Part shown: in pieces, positions 1 to 9,157 of the stretch
Layout of the letters: the number at the start of each line of letters is the position of its first letter
How positions within the stretch are numbered: the first letter of the stretch is position 1
Origin: Verrucomicrobiota bacterium
Lineage (GTDB): Bacteria; Verrucomicrobiota; Lentisphaeria; JABSQK01; JAJFLO01
NCBI GenBank assembly: GCA_021772615.1
Contig: JAJFLQ010000123.1
Location: 1-40,533, forward strand
Direction: 5' to 3'
Length of the DNA stretch: 40,533 nucleotides
Position numbers and translations under genes: made by a program
The notes under the pieces: model-generated
Database searches by the model: none
Told to the model about the DNA's origin: nothing
Seen by the model: only the letters and a program-made list of their open reading frames with translations

Positions 1-138
1 GCTCCGCTCGGCCCGGGACCCCTTCGAACCTCCTTCAACCTTTAACAAAAATTCGAACCAGAAAGTGTCAACTTTAAGTCAGGACTTGACACGGTGTTCA
101 ACACGTAACTGCCCGGTGCCGGAAACAAGGCTGTCGCA

Positions 139-190
139 CTGACCTTGTTGACAGTGCTGACCTTGTTGACAGTGCTGACGTTATTGACCA
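139..190. repeat. 18-bp tandem repeat, about three copies
   Basis: The unit CTGACCTTGTTGACAGTG occurs twice exactly (139-156 and 157-174) and is followed by a third, diverged copy at 175-190. It lies in the 263-bp stretch at the left edge of the window, downstream of the CHASE kinase gene. I see no convincing gene in 1-263. A short minus-strand frame crosses the repeat and would encode a repeated VSTVNK, but it has no recognisable features. Confidence 0.85.
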
Positions 191-263
191 ATTTGAGCTG
201 CGGTGCGATCGCCACGCCCGGACCGAAACGGAATCTGCGGATCGGATGCAAGAATCAAGGGCA

Positions 264-3131
264 TCAACACGTCACGGAAGATCGCTGCGTTCGCGGATCG
301 GCACCCGTGTTGCGGCGGCATAGCAGTAGCGCCTCATGCAGCGTTTTGGCGACCACAGGTTTGGTGGTGTAATCGTCCATGCCGGCATCAAGACAGATTT
401 CGCGATCACCTTTCATCGCATTTGCGGTCATCGCGATGATACGCGGCTGAAACGGCAGCGATGATAACAATCGAATCTGCCGGGTCGCCTCCAAGCCATC
501 CATCTCGGGCATCTGCATATCCATCAGGATAACATCGTAGGCTTGCCGTTTTAGGGCGTCGAGGACTTCAAGGCCGTTGGCCGCGACATCGGCGGTGTAG
601 CCCAGTTTCTCCAGAATTTTGGTCGCGACCTTCTGGTTCACAAGGTTATCTTCGGCCAGCAGTATACGCAATTGTTCATCGCACGCCGCATCCATTTCCC
701 AATCGCCGGCGGGCGTTGCCGCAACGGAGACAGTCGCATCGGGATCGGCCGCACGCGAGAGCGCGGCATAAAGTTGGGCGGGCTTGACGGGCGACGTAAT
801 GACCATCCCCTCGGCGCATTCCTGCCGCATACGAATGGCATGTTCGATTGAAACGACCGGTAAGATCCGAATAGACCGGCAATTCTCTGCCACGGCATAG
901 TACGCATCCATCACGTCGCCGACCAGGGCCTTGCCGCTCAGATCCAGAATAACAGCGTCGTACGGCCCGGCACGCCGGGCCTCGGCTACAAACGTAGCCG
1001 CGCAGGGATATACCAGAACCTGGCGAAGTTCGGCGAGATCCAGATGATGCGACAACAGCCGTCGCGTGGTCGGCACGTCCGTAACAACGGCAGCCCGAAT
1101 ATCGGCGAGACCGGTTACGCCACGCAACAGGTATCTCGGCGCCGCGATATCGGCAGCGTCATGGACAATAGTAAAATGGAACGTCGAGCCAAATCCCTCT
1201 TCACTCTCGACCCACATTCTGCCTCCCATCATCTCAGCCAGCTTGCGCGAGATCACAAGGCCTAGGCCGGTACCGCCATATTTTCTGGATGTCGAGGAAT
1301 CCACTTGCTGGAATGACTGGAATAACCGATTCGACCTCGACGACGGAATGCCGATGCCACTGTCTTTTACCGAAAACGTCAATTCACACGGCCCGACACG
1401 GCGAATTTCGGGCTGGATGTCGGCCCACCTCGCATCAGTTAAGGCCTCCACTGCAAGCGATTCGGCGTCATCGCCAATGGCGGTAGCGGAGATCTCGACA
1501 ATGACCTCGCCGGCCTCCGTAAACTTAACAGCGTTACTGAGCAGATTCACAAGGATCTGCCGGACACGCGTAATATCACCGTACACCAGTGCGGGTACAC
1601 ATCCGTCCATGATGTATTGCAGGTTCAGCCCTTTTTCCGACGATTTTGTCACGACAAGATCAAGCGCATCTTCGATACACGCATGAAGCTCGTAAATCTG
1701 ATTTTCGAGTTCGAGCTTACCTGCTTCGATCTTGGAGAAATCGAGAATATCATTGATAATGGTCAACAGGGAATCGCAACTGTTGCGCACCACGGCTATG
1801 TACTCTCGTTGTTCGGTATCCAGACCGGTCTGCAACAATAACCCGGTCATGCCGGTGATCCCGTTCATCGGTGTCCGGATTTCATGGCTCATATTTGCGA
1901 GAAACTCAGATTTCGCGGAATTGGCGGCCTCGGCGGCAACCTTGGCATCAACGAGCTCGCGTTCCATCTGGAGGCGCTCGGCAATCTCGTATTCGAGCTT
2001 CTCGTTTGCGCCGTGCAGCTCACGAGTACGGGTATCCACCTGCCGTTTAATCTCGACATTGCGGCGGGCGAGTGAGACGATACAACCCGCTATCATTGCG
2101 GTGAGTGCAATACCGACAACCATTACGGATGCCGGCAATGCGAAGACTTCCGGCGCCAGCACGGAAAGGCGGCGTGTGCTGGTAAATTTCCAGGGGCGAC
2201 CCGCAACATTGATGGTTTCGGTCGACTGAAACACGACTGGATTTGCGTGTTCGCCATCGGGATCATGGTGGTAGAGCGTCTGCCTACCGGGTGCAGCAAA
2301 TAAGTCGGTGACGGCATGTTCGAATGCCGGCATCTGCCCGAGGCGCGCTACAGCATCGTCCACTACACCGTCGAGCACTCCGAACGCAATCGCATAGCCC
2401 TTGAGTTGCGTCCAGCGCTGATTCGGCGTCGTCAGTGGCACGCCACGATGATAAATCGCGACAACCATCATGAAACCGGGAATGCCGATACCATCGTCAA
2501 GGGTGATTGGTGCGGAGGCGACCAGACGTCCGGTTTCCCGGGCTTCATTCAGCGCCTGCAGACAGGTATAGTCCGATCCAAGATCAAAGCCGAGATACGT
2601 GTTGTACTGGGCGAACGGTTCGATATAACTGAACGGAAAGTGCTCCCGCCGCGGAGACGCCGGCACACGGTGCGTCGCACCGCGCCGCTCGTAAATCGCG
2701 AAGTCGGCTACGCCTTCCGACTTCCGGCGCTCTTCGAATGTGGTACGCTTGTCGTGATCGATCATCGGCGCCCAGCCGACTGCATGCAGAGCATTGTTTT
2801 CTGCCAGGCTGCGGCGGACAAAGGCGTTGAACTCCTGTGAGTCGACATAGTTCGATGCGTCGTAGAACGAACGAATCCCGTGGAGAACACGAAAATTCTC
2901 CTGCAACGCCAATTCTGTCACCTTCACCCGACGCTGTGCGAGTTGATCAAATTCGGCATTCTGTCGATCGCAAGCCTGACGAAAAACAAGTGCGCCGACA
3001 GCGAGTGACATGACCACGCCGCAAAACATCACGTTCCAGGCAACGCGATACCCAAATTTTTCTTCGATCCTGAGCACGAACATCCTTTTGAACGGGTTGG
3101 ACCCGCATATCGTATTTTTTACCTGATCCAT
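264..3131 (-). CDS. CHASE-domain hybrid histidine kinase with degenerate and intact receivers
   Basis: 955-residue membrane sensor kinase. Visible in order: a membrane segment (about 35-52), a periplasmic CHASE-type sensor region (about 75-260), a second membrane segment (about 331-355), a short coiled coil, a HisKA dimerisation domain with phospho-acceptor H416 in NMSHEIRTPMNG, an HATPase_c domain (N-box NLLSNAVKF near 529, G1 DSGIGIP near 590, G2 GTGLGL near 620), a degenerate receiver (about 676-795) and a canonical receiver (about 821-940, phospho-acceptor D871, lysine K924). The degenerate receiver keeps the aspartate (D730) but lacks the full acidic pair at its start. The gene lies 72 bp downstream of a periplasmic binding protein on the same strand, so the two probably form one sensory unit. 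No output domain is fused, so phosphotransfer to a partner is expected. The start is uncertain; an in-frame ATG at 3083 is the alternative. Confidence 0.93.
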   Translation of the reverse strand: MDQVKNTICGSNPFKRMFVLRIEEKFGYRVAWNVMFCGVVMSLAVGALVFRQACDRQNAEFDQLAQRRVKVTELALQENFRVLHGIRSFYDASNYVDSQEFNAFVRRSLAENNALHAVGWAPMIDHDKRTTFEERRKSEGVADFAIYERRGATHRVPASPRREHFPFSYIEPFAQYNTYLGFDLGSDYTCLQALNEARETGRLVASAPITLDDGIGIPGFMMVVAIYHRGVPLTTPNQRWTQLKGYAIAFGVLDGVVDDAVARLGQMPAFEHAVTDLFAAPGRQTLYHHDPDGEHANPVVFQSTETINVAGRPWKFTSTRRLSVLAPEVFALPASVMVVGIALTAMIAGCIVSLARRNVEIKRQVDTRTRELHGANEKLEYEIAERLQMERELVDAKVAAEAANSAKSEFLANMSHEIRTPMNGITGMTGLLLQTGLDTEQREYIAVVRNSCDSLLTIINDILDFSKIEAGKLELENQIYELHACIEDALDLVVTKSSEKGLNLQYIMDGCVPALVYGDITRVRQILVNLLSNAVKFTEAGEVIVEISATAIGDDAESLAVEALTDARWADIQPEIRRVGPCELTFSVKDSGIGIPSSRSNRLFQSFQQVDSSTSRKYGGTGLGLVISRKLAEMMGGRMWVESEEGFGSTFHFTIVHDAADIAAPRYLLRGVTGLADIRAAVVTDVPTTRRLLSHHLDLAELRQVLVYPCAATFVAEARRAGPYDAVILDLSGKALVGDVMDAYYAVAENCRSIRILPVVSIEHAIRMRQECAEGMVITSPVKPAQLYAALSRAADPDATVSVAATPAGDWEMDAACDEQLRILLAEDNLVNQKVATKILEKLGYTADVAANGLEVLDALKRQAYDVILMDMQMPEMDGLEATRQIRLLSSLPFQPRIIAMTANAMKGDREICLDAGMDDYTTKPVVAKTLHEALLLCRRNTGADPRTQRSSVTC

Positions 3132-3203
3132 TCACATGCATACTACCGTCGTCGCCTATCGCGAGAAATGGGCAATCGTACAACATAGCGGCGCCGGGCC
3201 GCG

Positions 3204-4463
3204 TCACCCCTGCGGCGCACCCGACCATCGGTCGCCCCACTGACGATAGAGACTGTCGACAAAGCGATCCCAGTCCTTGCGCGAACGATGCGGCGGGTAC
3301 GGCGCCGGACGTATGGGATTCACAGACGACCACACAATCCGGCACGTACGATCAGCCTGAATTCGGCCGATACGCACCGTCTTTCGTGCATGCTGCGTTT
3401 CCCTTTCGATGTAGGCGATTCCGCTTGGCGCCGCCACATGCTTGTCACCAACAGCCCGTCGTACAAGCTGCGGCGTGGTGGCGCCGACCGATTCGACTGC
3501 AAGTGCCCAAAGCTTCACGCCAAGGTATGCCGCCTCCATCGGGTCGTTGACTGGATAATTCGCGCCGAACCGGGCGTGGATCTTGTCGACGAATGCCCGA
3601 TTGGCCTCACCCTCGATACTTTGGAAATAATTCCAGACCAGGTAATCGCCGGCTACGGCAACATCCTGCATGCCATCCAGCTCGCTCTCCGTGACACTGA
3701 ACGAGATAACAGGGATGTCGTCCGGCATTATGCCGGCAGCTCGCAACGCCGCGAAAAAATGCAGATTGCTGTCGCCATTTACCGTGTTTAGAATGACATC
3801 GGGTCGGGTATTCTGAATTGTCGCGGCGACACCGGAAAAATCACTGCCGCCGAGCGGGACGTACGCCTCGCCGGTGACCTCGCCGTGGTGGAAATCAATA
3901 TGGTCTTTGAGCAACGCATTGGCGACGCGCGGAAAAACATAGTCCGAACCGACCAGATAGAATCGCCTCCCGAGCGTCTGTACGGCCCAGGGAACAGCTG
4001 GCAGAAATTGTTGGTTCGGCGCGGAGCCGGTATAGACAATATTCGGCGACAGCTCCAGCCCCTCATACCGCACGGGATAAAACAACAAATGATCGTGACG
4101 CTCCACGACCTCACGGACGACCTTGCGACTTTCGGAGGTCCAACAGCCGAAGATCGCAGCGACGCCGTGCTCGACAATCAACGACTCGGCGCCGGCGCCG
4201 AAGTCGGCGCCGGTTGATTTTCCATCCATGACCACCGGCTCGATTCGCCGTCCTGCGACACCACCGCTTTCGTTCAATTCGTCAATGGCGAGAAGTGTCG
4301 CACGCACTACCGGTTCCTCGCTGATCGCCATCGTGCCGGTACGCGAATGAAGAATACCAACTCTCACCGGCATCTTCTGTGTCGTGACATAGTTGAGATG
4401 CGCGACACTTGCGGTCAATGCGACAACAAGAACGGATGCGACGGCGACGTATTTCCATTTCAT
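3204..4463 (-). CDS. Urea/short-chain-amide-type periplasmic substrate-binding protein
   Basis: About 419 residues, related to the UrtA/AmiC group of type I periplasmic binding proteins (Peripla_BP_5). The start at 4463 is chosen because GAGG stands about eight bases before that ATG and a signal-anchor follows directly (MKWKYVAVASVLVVALTASV). The mature part begins with the family-typical VRVGILHSRTGTMAISE. It continues with GGVAGRRIEPVVMDGKS, IFGCWTSESRKVV, HLLFYPVRYEG and SAPNQQFLP, all characteristic of urea/amide binders. No permease or ATPase of a urea transporter is nearby. The gene sits just upstream of a CHASE hybrid kinase on the same strand, so it more likely presents a ligand to that kinase than serves transport (inference). 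The C-terminal 40 residues are basic and proline-rich. Confidence 0.85.
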   Translation of the reverse strand: MKWKYVAVASVLVVALTASVAHLNYVTTQKMPVRVGILHSRTGTMAISEEPVVRATLLAIDELNESGGVAGRRIEPVVMDGKSTGADFGAGAESLIVEHGVAAIFGCWTSESRKVVREVVERHDHLLFYPVRYEGLELSPNIVYTGSAPNQQFLPAVPWAVQTLGRRFYLVGSDYVFPRVANALLKDHIDFHHGEVTGEAYVPLGGSDFSGVAATIQNTRPDVILNTVNGDSNLHFFAALRAAGIMPDDIPVISFSVTESELDGMQDVAVAGDYLVWNYFQSIEGEANRAFVDKIHARFGANYPVNDPMEAAYLGVKLWALAVESVGATTPQLVRRAVGDKHVAAPSGIAYIERETQHARKTVRIGRIQADRTCRIVWSSVNPIRPAPYPPHRSRKDWDRFVDSLYRQWGDRWSGAPQG

Positions 4464-4650
4464 TTGATCTACCTCAGTCGGGTCACGGCAGTGAATCCGC
4501 GGGAAGCCGGCGCCGATGCCGCGTTGATGTGCGAGGCCCTTTACCAGCGCAATAATCATACCATTCTCCGCCTAATGACGGCGACGACACCGGAAGCGAC
4601 AGCTATTTCCCTGCTTTTCATGGGGTTGTGCGGCGGCTGAAACAGATGGC
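4464..4650. promoter_or_regulatory. Divergent intergenic region between binding protein and hybrid kinase
   Basis: A 187-bp gap separates the minus-strand binding-protein gene from the plus-strand hybrid kinase and must hold the promoter for at least one of them. I could not identify convincing -35/-10 boxes or a sigma-54 motif here. If the kinase starts at the TTG at 4810, the gap is 346 bp. Confidence 0.35.
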
Positions 4651-7284
4651 ATGAACTGTGCGCTACCCCTGGCATGCGCCATTACCATTCATGACGACCG
4701 GGAGTTATGTGTTACGAGATCGATTGCGATGCGTCACCGTGTTCCGGAGATGTTTCGATGCCGATTATCCGCAGACTTCCGGCAGTCTGTCGAAGAGGAT
4801 ACAAATGCTTTGAGCACGTTACAAGCAGGCAAGAATCAGGTGGCTACGCAAGCCGTGCGGACACAGGACAATCGTTCCGCAGATCTGTCTTCGTCTCTGC
4901 AGATCGGCATCTTCGAGACCGATGACCATGGTGCGATTATCTACACCAATCCAGCGTGGCAACGTCTATTCCGCACGTCCGTGATGGAAGCGTTGCAACG
5001 CAGCTGGTACCATTGGATCTCCGGCGACGACCGTGAGATCGTCGACGCCGAAATGGCCAAATCGAGAACCTCGCTGGGGGTGTGCACCCGTGAATTCCGG
5101 CGCGCAGCCGAACGCGGTGGCGGCTGGGTGAAAATGACGTATTCACCGGTGATCACAGACGAACGTATTCGTTATATCGGCACGGTCGAGGATGTAACGG
5201 AAAGAAAGAAGGCGGCAGTCGAACTGGAAGCTGCCAGGAACCGGGCGGAAGAGGCGGCGCGCGAGCTCAAGCGTGCGTACGAAGAGTCGGAGATCCAACG
5301 TAAGATCGCGGTAGACGCAACCCGCGCCAAGAGCGAATTTCTGGCAAACATGAGTCACGAGCTGCGAACACCGATCAACGGTATCATCGGCTTCACCGAA
5401 CTGCTTCTCGACGACAACCTTTCAAGCGAGCAGCGTGAGATGGCCGACGCGATCAACCGCTGCTCGGAAAACCTCGTAGAATTGATCAACGATATTCTTG
5501 ATCTGGCCAAAATTGAGGCATCCAAGATCGACCTGGAAATGATACGCTTTAACCTCGAAGACCTGGTATTCGATTGCAGCGAGATCATTCGCGCCAAACT
5601 CAGCGGCAAGGCGATCGATATTCTGGTCGAGCTAGGCGATACCCACCTCCACGCGGTCGGCGATCCGACGCGATTGCGGCAGGTGCTGATAAACCTTCTG
5701 GGCAATGCGGTAAAATTCACTGACACCGGTGAAGTGATGACGACGCTAGAAACGGCGGACGAATCCAGTGAACACATCACAATCCGTTTCACGGTATCGG
5801 ATACCGGCATCGGGATGACGCAGCAGCAGACCGAAGACATTTTCGAGGCGTTCAAGCAGGCCGACGGTAGTACGACGCGAAAGTACGGCGGCACCGGCCT
5901 GGGCCTGGCAATCAGCAAGAAGCTCATTAAACTGATGGGCGGCGAGATCGACGTGGTGAGCCATCCGGGCAAGGGCAGCGCGTTTTCGTTTTCGCTGAAA
6001 TTCGAGAAAGCCAGTGCGTTTACACGCGATAAAACCTTGCGTAAGGTCGATACCACCATTCGCGGCGCACGCGTTCTGGTGATCGACGACAATCCAGTTG
6101 CGCTGAATGTATCCAGCGCCATCGTTACGCGATCGGGCCTCGAGGCGATTGCGACCGCCGATGCGGAGGCCGCGCTCGATTGCCTGGGCGGGAAGCCGGG
6201 CGCGGATGCCGCACTCATCGACCTGCAGATGCCGGGCATCGACGGCTTCACCTTTCTTACCACAGCACGGCAGCGCTTCGGCGACAAATTGCCGTACATG
6301 ATTGCACTCACGGCAGATATTCGGCCTGCAACGGTCAGTCGCATCAAGCAAGCAGGCTTCGACAGTTTTCTACTCAAACCAACGCGCCGGTCGTCGTTGA
6401 TATCCATTCTTCATTCGCTCATGGTTCGCCGTGATGAATCCGATACCGCAGTGAAGATAGAGACCGTCCACAATGCCGGCATATGCGCCAACATTCTGGT
6501 CGCCGAGGACAATCTCATAAACCAGAAACTGATCATCAAGATGCTTATGCGCATGGGCCACAACGCGACCCTCGCCGTGGACGGCGAAGACGCCATAAGG
6601 CTTGCGGCCTCGAATGCATACGACCTGATATTCATGGATATGCAGATGCCGAAAATGGGCGGTGTAGAAGCGACGATCGTGCTTCGGGAGCGCGGTATAA
6701 AGATACCAATCATAGCGATGACCGCCAATGTGTTTGAAAGCGATCGTAGCGTATGTCTCGATGCGGGCATGGACGACTTCATCGGCAAACCGATAAGACG
6801 CGACGTTGTCAGGCAGGCGATCATCAAGCACGTCTACGACAGCACCCCGACGGCCCCGCAGGGGTTTCGCCGTTTCCTTGTTGTCGACGACAACAAGACG
6901 ATGCTCAAGGCCGTATGTTTGCTCATCCGGCAGTACAGCCCGTCGTGCACGATCGAGACGGCACAGGACGGCGTCGAGGCATGCACCCGTATCGGCAGCT
7001 TCAATCCCGAGGTCATCATAACGGATCTGAACATGCCGAATATGGACGGACTCGAGATGATCCGTTTCGTGAAAAACGATCCGCAATATCGCTCGACGAA
7101 AATCATTGTGATCACCGCACTGAGCATGAACGACCGCAGGGTAAACGAAGCACACAGGAACGATGTGGTCGACATCATTCCCAAGAATACCAACCAAAGC
7201 GACCTTTACGACCTCATCGAGAAAGCACTGTCAAAGGCCGAGGAAGAAGACACCGCGGCGGCGGCCGAAACATCGGCGGTCTAG
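4651..7284 (+). CDS. Soluble PAS hybrid histidine kinase with three receiver domains
   Basis: 877 residues as an ATG-started frame. Domains: PAS (about 80-185, ending in the typical IGTVEDVTERKKA), a coiled linker (186-225), HisKA with H236 in NMSHELRTPING, HATPase_c (N-box INLLGNAVKF near 347, DTGIG, GTGLGL near 415), then three receivers at about 474-590 (D524), 614-725 (D663) and 741-865 (D792). The third has PKN rather than KP around its switch lysine (K845). There is no membrane segment, so it should sense a cytoplasmic signal. The first 50 residues look non-conserved. An in-frame TTG at 4810 has GAGGA at good spacing upstream and may be the true start, giving about 824 residues. It is transcribed divergently from the CHASE kinase/binding-protein pair. 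The last receiver could act as an independent output or phosphate sink. Confidence 0.92.
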   Translation: MNCALPLACAITIHDDRELCVTRSIAMRHRVPEMFRCRLSADFRQSVEEDTNALSTLQAGKNQVATQAVRTQDNRSADLSSSLQIGIFETDDHGAIIYTNPAWQRLFRTSVMEALQRSWYHWISGDDREIVDAEMAKSRTSLGVCTREFRRAAERGGGWVKMTYSPVITDERIRYIGTVEDVTERKKAAVELEAARNRAEEAARELKRAYEESEIQRKIAVDATRAKSEFLANMSHELRTPINGIIGFTELLLDDNLSSEQREMADAINRCSENLVELINDILDLAKIEASKIDLEMIRFNLEDLVFDCSEIIRAKLSGKAIDILVELGDTHLHAVGDPTRLRQVLINLLGNAVKFTDTGEVMTTLETADESSEHITIRFTVSDTGIGMTQQQTEDIFEAFKQADGSTTRKYGGTGLGLAISKKLIKLMGGEIDVVSHPGKGSAFSFSLKFEKASAFTRDKTLRKVDTTIRGARVLVIDDNPVALNVSSAIVTRSGLEAIATADAEAALDCLGGKPGADAALIDLQMPGIDGFTFLTTARQRFGDKLPYMIALTADIRPATVSRIKQAGFDSFLLKPTRRSSLISILHSLMVRRDESDTAVKIETVHNAGICANILVAEDNLINQKLIIKMLMRMGHNATLAVDGEDAIRLAASNAYDLIFMDMQMPKMGGVEATIVLRERGIKIPIIAMTANVFESDRSVCLDAGMDDFIGKPIRRDVVRQAIIKHVYDSTPTAPQGFRRFLVVDDNKTMLKAVCLLIRQYSPSCTIETAQDGVEACTRIGSFNPEVIITDLNMPNMDGLEMIRFVKNDPQYRSTKIIVITALSMNDRRVNEAHRNDVVDIIPKNTNQSDLYDLIEKALSKAEEEDTAAAAETSAV

Positions 7285-7296
7285 CAGCCTGTCGGA

Positions 7297-8076
7297 TCAT
7301 TCGCCGTCACCACTGATTCTTACAGTCGCGACCACGACGGCGACCACACCGAATACCGCCAGCCAGCACCACGGCGCCGGCCCGGCCGCCTCCACCACCA
7401 CGCCGTCGGGCCACTCGAATGCGTCGCGAATAATCACAAGGCCGTACGTCAGAGGGTTGACCTTCATCACCACAGCCATCCATGCCGGCGTCCCTGCGAC
7501 TGGAAAAACCGCTCCGGAGAAGATCCACATCGGAAACAACGCCACACTCATGATCGCGTGGTAACCCTGAATCGAATCGAACTGCCAGGCGATGAGTAGG
7601 CCGAGAGCCGTGAGACCGGCAGCAAGACCGGCCATCCCGACAGTCAATCGAACCAGACCGTCGCCACGGAGTTCAAGGCCGACGAGCGGCGTGCAAATGA
7701 GGGCGGCGAATAACAGACCCTGCAGCGTCCCCAAAAGCGTCCCGCCACCGACCTTTCCGAGCACGATCCCGATTCGCGGAGCCGGCGAAGCCAGTACGCC
7801 TTTAAGAAAACCCTGTTTGCGGTCGTCGATCACGGTGATAGTCGAGAATATCGCTGTAAACAAGATCACCATCAGCAGAATACCCGGAAAAAAGTAATCG
7901 GAATACTTCAACCCCTCTGCGCCCGCCAGATTCAGTGATGCATTGAAGCCGCTGCCGATGAGCACCCAGAACACAAACGGCTGTAGAAACGCACCGACAA
8001 CGCGGCTGCGCGCCCGGTAAAAAATACGAACCTCACGGGACACCAGGGCGAGAGTCGTCAATGCGATCGCCTTCAT
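7297..8076 (-). CDS. ABC-2 type transporter permease
   Basis: 259-residue integral membrane protein with about six hydrophobic segments and ABC-2 hallmarks: the soluble loop DRKQGFLKGVLASPAP after the second membrane span and the late NPLTYGLVIIRDAF motif, as in NodJ/DrrB-type exporters. Its start overlaps the stop of the upstream ATPase by four bases (ATGA), so the two are translationally coupled and form a complete two-gene exporter. The substrate cannot be told; this family moves drugs, lipids and polysaccharides. Confidence 0.9.
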   Translation of the reverse strand: MKAIALTTLALVSREVRIFYRARSRVVGAFLQPFVFWVLIGSGFNASLNLAGAEGLKYSDYFFPGILLMVILFTAIFSTITVIDDRKQGFLKGVLASPAPRIGIVLGKVGGGTLLGTLQGLLFAALICTPLVGLELRGDGLVRLTVGMAGLAAGLTALGLLIAWQFDSIQGYHAIMSVALFPMWIFSGAVFPVAGTPAWMAVVMKVNPLTYGLVIIRDAFEWPDGVVVEAAGPAPWCWLAVFGVVAVVVATVRISGDGE

Positions 8077-9020
8077 TGAAAGATCTTTCCCGTTGCGTTT
8101 CGATAAACATCCGCGAGCGTAGATTTCCCGCTTGATACGGATGTGATGCGATCGCCGAACGCCGACAACAGCGCGACGAGCAGCGCCGCGGCGGCGCCTG
8201 ATTCGATCCGCAACCCGTCGGCAGTGACGGCAACATCCACATGGTGACGGCTTCGAATTTCTGCGGCGACATCGGTATCGTCGTCGGTCCGCAGATGAAT
8301 CACATCACCCGCCACGTCTTGCATCATCGCCGTTGGTGCATCGACCACTGCCACCCGGCCTTCATCGAGGATTGCCAGCGACGTGCTGCGTACGGCTTCT
8401 TCGAATAGATGCGTGGTAAAGATCGCGGTGACACCATCTCTGCGGCGAATCGCCTCGATCCGCTGCCAGAATCGATCACGTGCCTCCGGGTCCAGGCCCG
8501 CGGTCGGCTCGTCGAGCACAAGCACCGGGGGCCGGTGGAGCATGGCCCGAGCCAACTCGACACGTCGCCGCAGACCGCCGGACAGCGTGCCGACAGTGTC
8601 GTTCAGCCTGTCGCCAAACGCGAAATCCGCGGCAAGTTCCGTAACGCGCTGCCGCAGCGATGCACCCCACAAGCCGTACATATAGCCGCTATAGCGAAGA
8701 TTTTCAGCAACGGTGAGTCTGGCATCCAGACTGCCGGACTGAAAGACAATACCGAGCTTGCCGCGCACGGCTGCGGCTGCATCGGCGGGGTCAAGTCCGA
8801 GCACGGTCACGCGACCGCGGTCCGGCATCAATAAAGCGCACACCAGACGAAATAATGTCGTCTTTCCGCTGCCGTTGGGCCCGAGTATACCAAACAACGC
8901 GCCCGTGTCGCACCGCAGGCACACGTCCGTCAGCGCCGGATGCCCGTTATAGCCATACGATATGTGGTCAACATCCAATGCTGCCGGCTGTGTTGCCGCG
9001 ATTGTTGCGGTGGCGTTCAT
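8073..9020 (-). CDS. ABC transporter ATP-binding protein (ABC-2 exporter, DrrA/NodI-like)
   Basis: About 315 residues from the ATG at 9020; a TTG-started extension to 9092 adds 24 poorly conserved residues. It has Walker A GPNGSGKTT, Q-loop (VFQSG), signature LSGGLRRRVELARA, Walker B VLVLDEPTAGLDPE and a switch histidine in TTHLFEEA. The C-terminal 80 residues form the short accessory domain common in DrrA/CcmA-like ATPases. It is coupled by an ATGA overlap to the ABC-2 permease and would energise it at the inner membrane face. The gene is divergent from the DUF2760-Hsp70 operon, with only about 137 bp between the two starts, so their promoters are adjacent or overlap. No clear Shine-Dalgarno sequence precedes the chosen start. 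Confidence 0.9.
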   Translation of the reverse strand: MNATATIAATQPAALDVDHISYGYNGHPALTDVCLRCDTGALFGILGPNGSGKTTLFRLVCALLMPDRGRVTVLGLDPADAAAAVRGKLGIVFQSGSLDARLTVAENLRYSGYMYGLWGASLRQRVTELAADFAFGDRLNDTVGTLSGGLRRRVELARAMLHRPPVLVLDEPTAGLDPEARDRFWQRIEAIRRRDGVTAIFTTHLFEEAVRSTSLAILDEGRVAVVDAPTAMMQDVAGDVIHLRTDDDTDVAAEIRSRHHVDVAVTADGLRIESGAAAALLVALLSAFGDRITSVSSGKSTLADVYRNATGKIFQ

Positions 9021-9157
9021 GGTGTTAAAATCGCACGGCTCACGGATAAATCGATCGCAAAATTCGAAATAAGCCGGTTGAGATGACGGCAAAACCGATT
9101 AACTTGCTCGGTTCGTGGGTTATTTATTTTTTATTGCGTAACAACGAGGTACACACG

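Noticed and set aside
42..251. Minus-strand small frame across the 18-bp repeat
   Set aside because: Its only notable part is the translated repeat; no start signal or homology cue.
5355..6407. Minus-strand frame of 350 codons opposite the hybrid kinase
   Set aside because: The plus strand has HisKA, HATPase and receiver motifs in this stretch; the opposite frame is a shadow rich in Ser/Arg.
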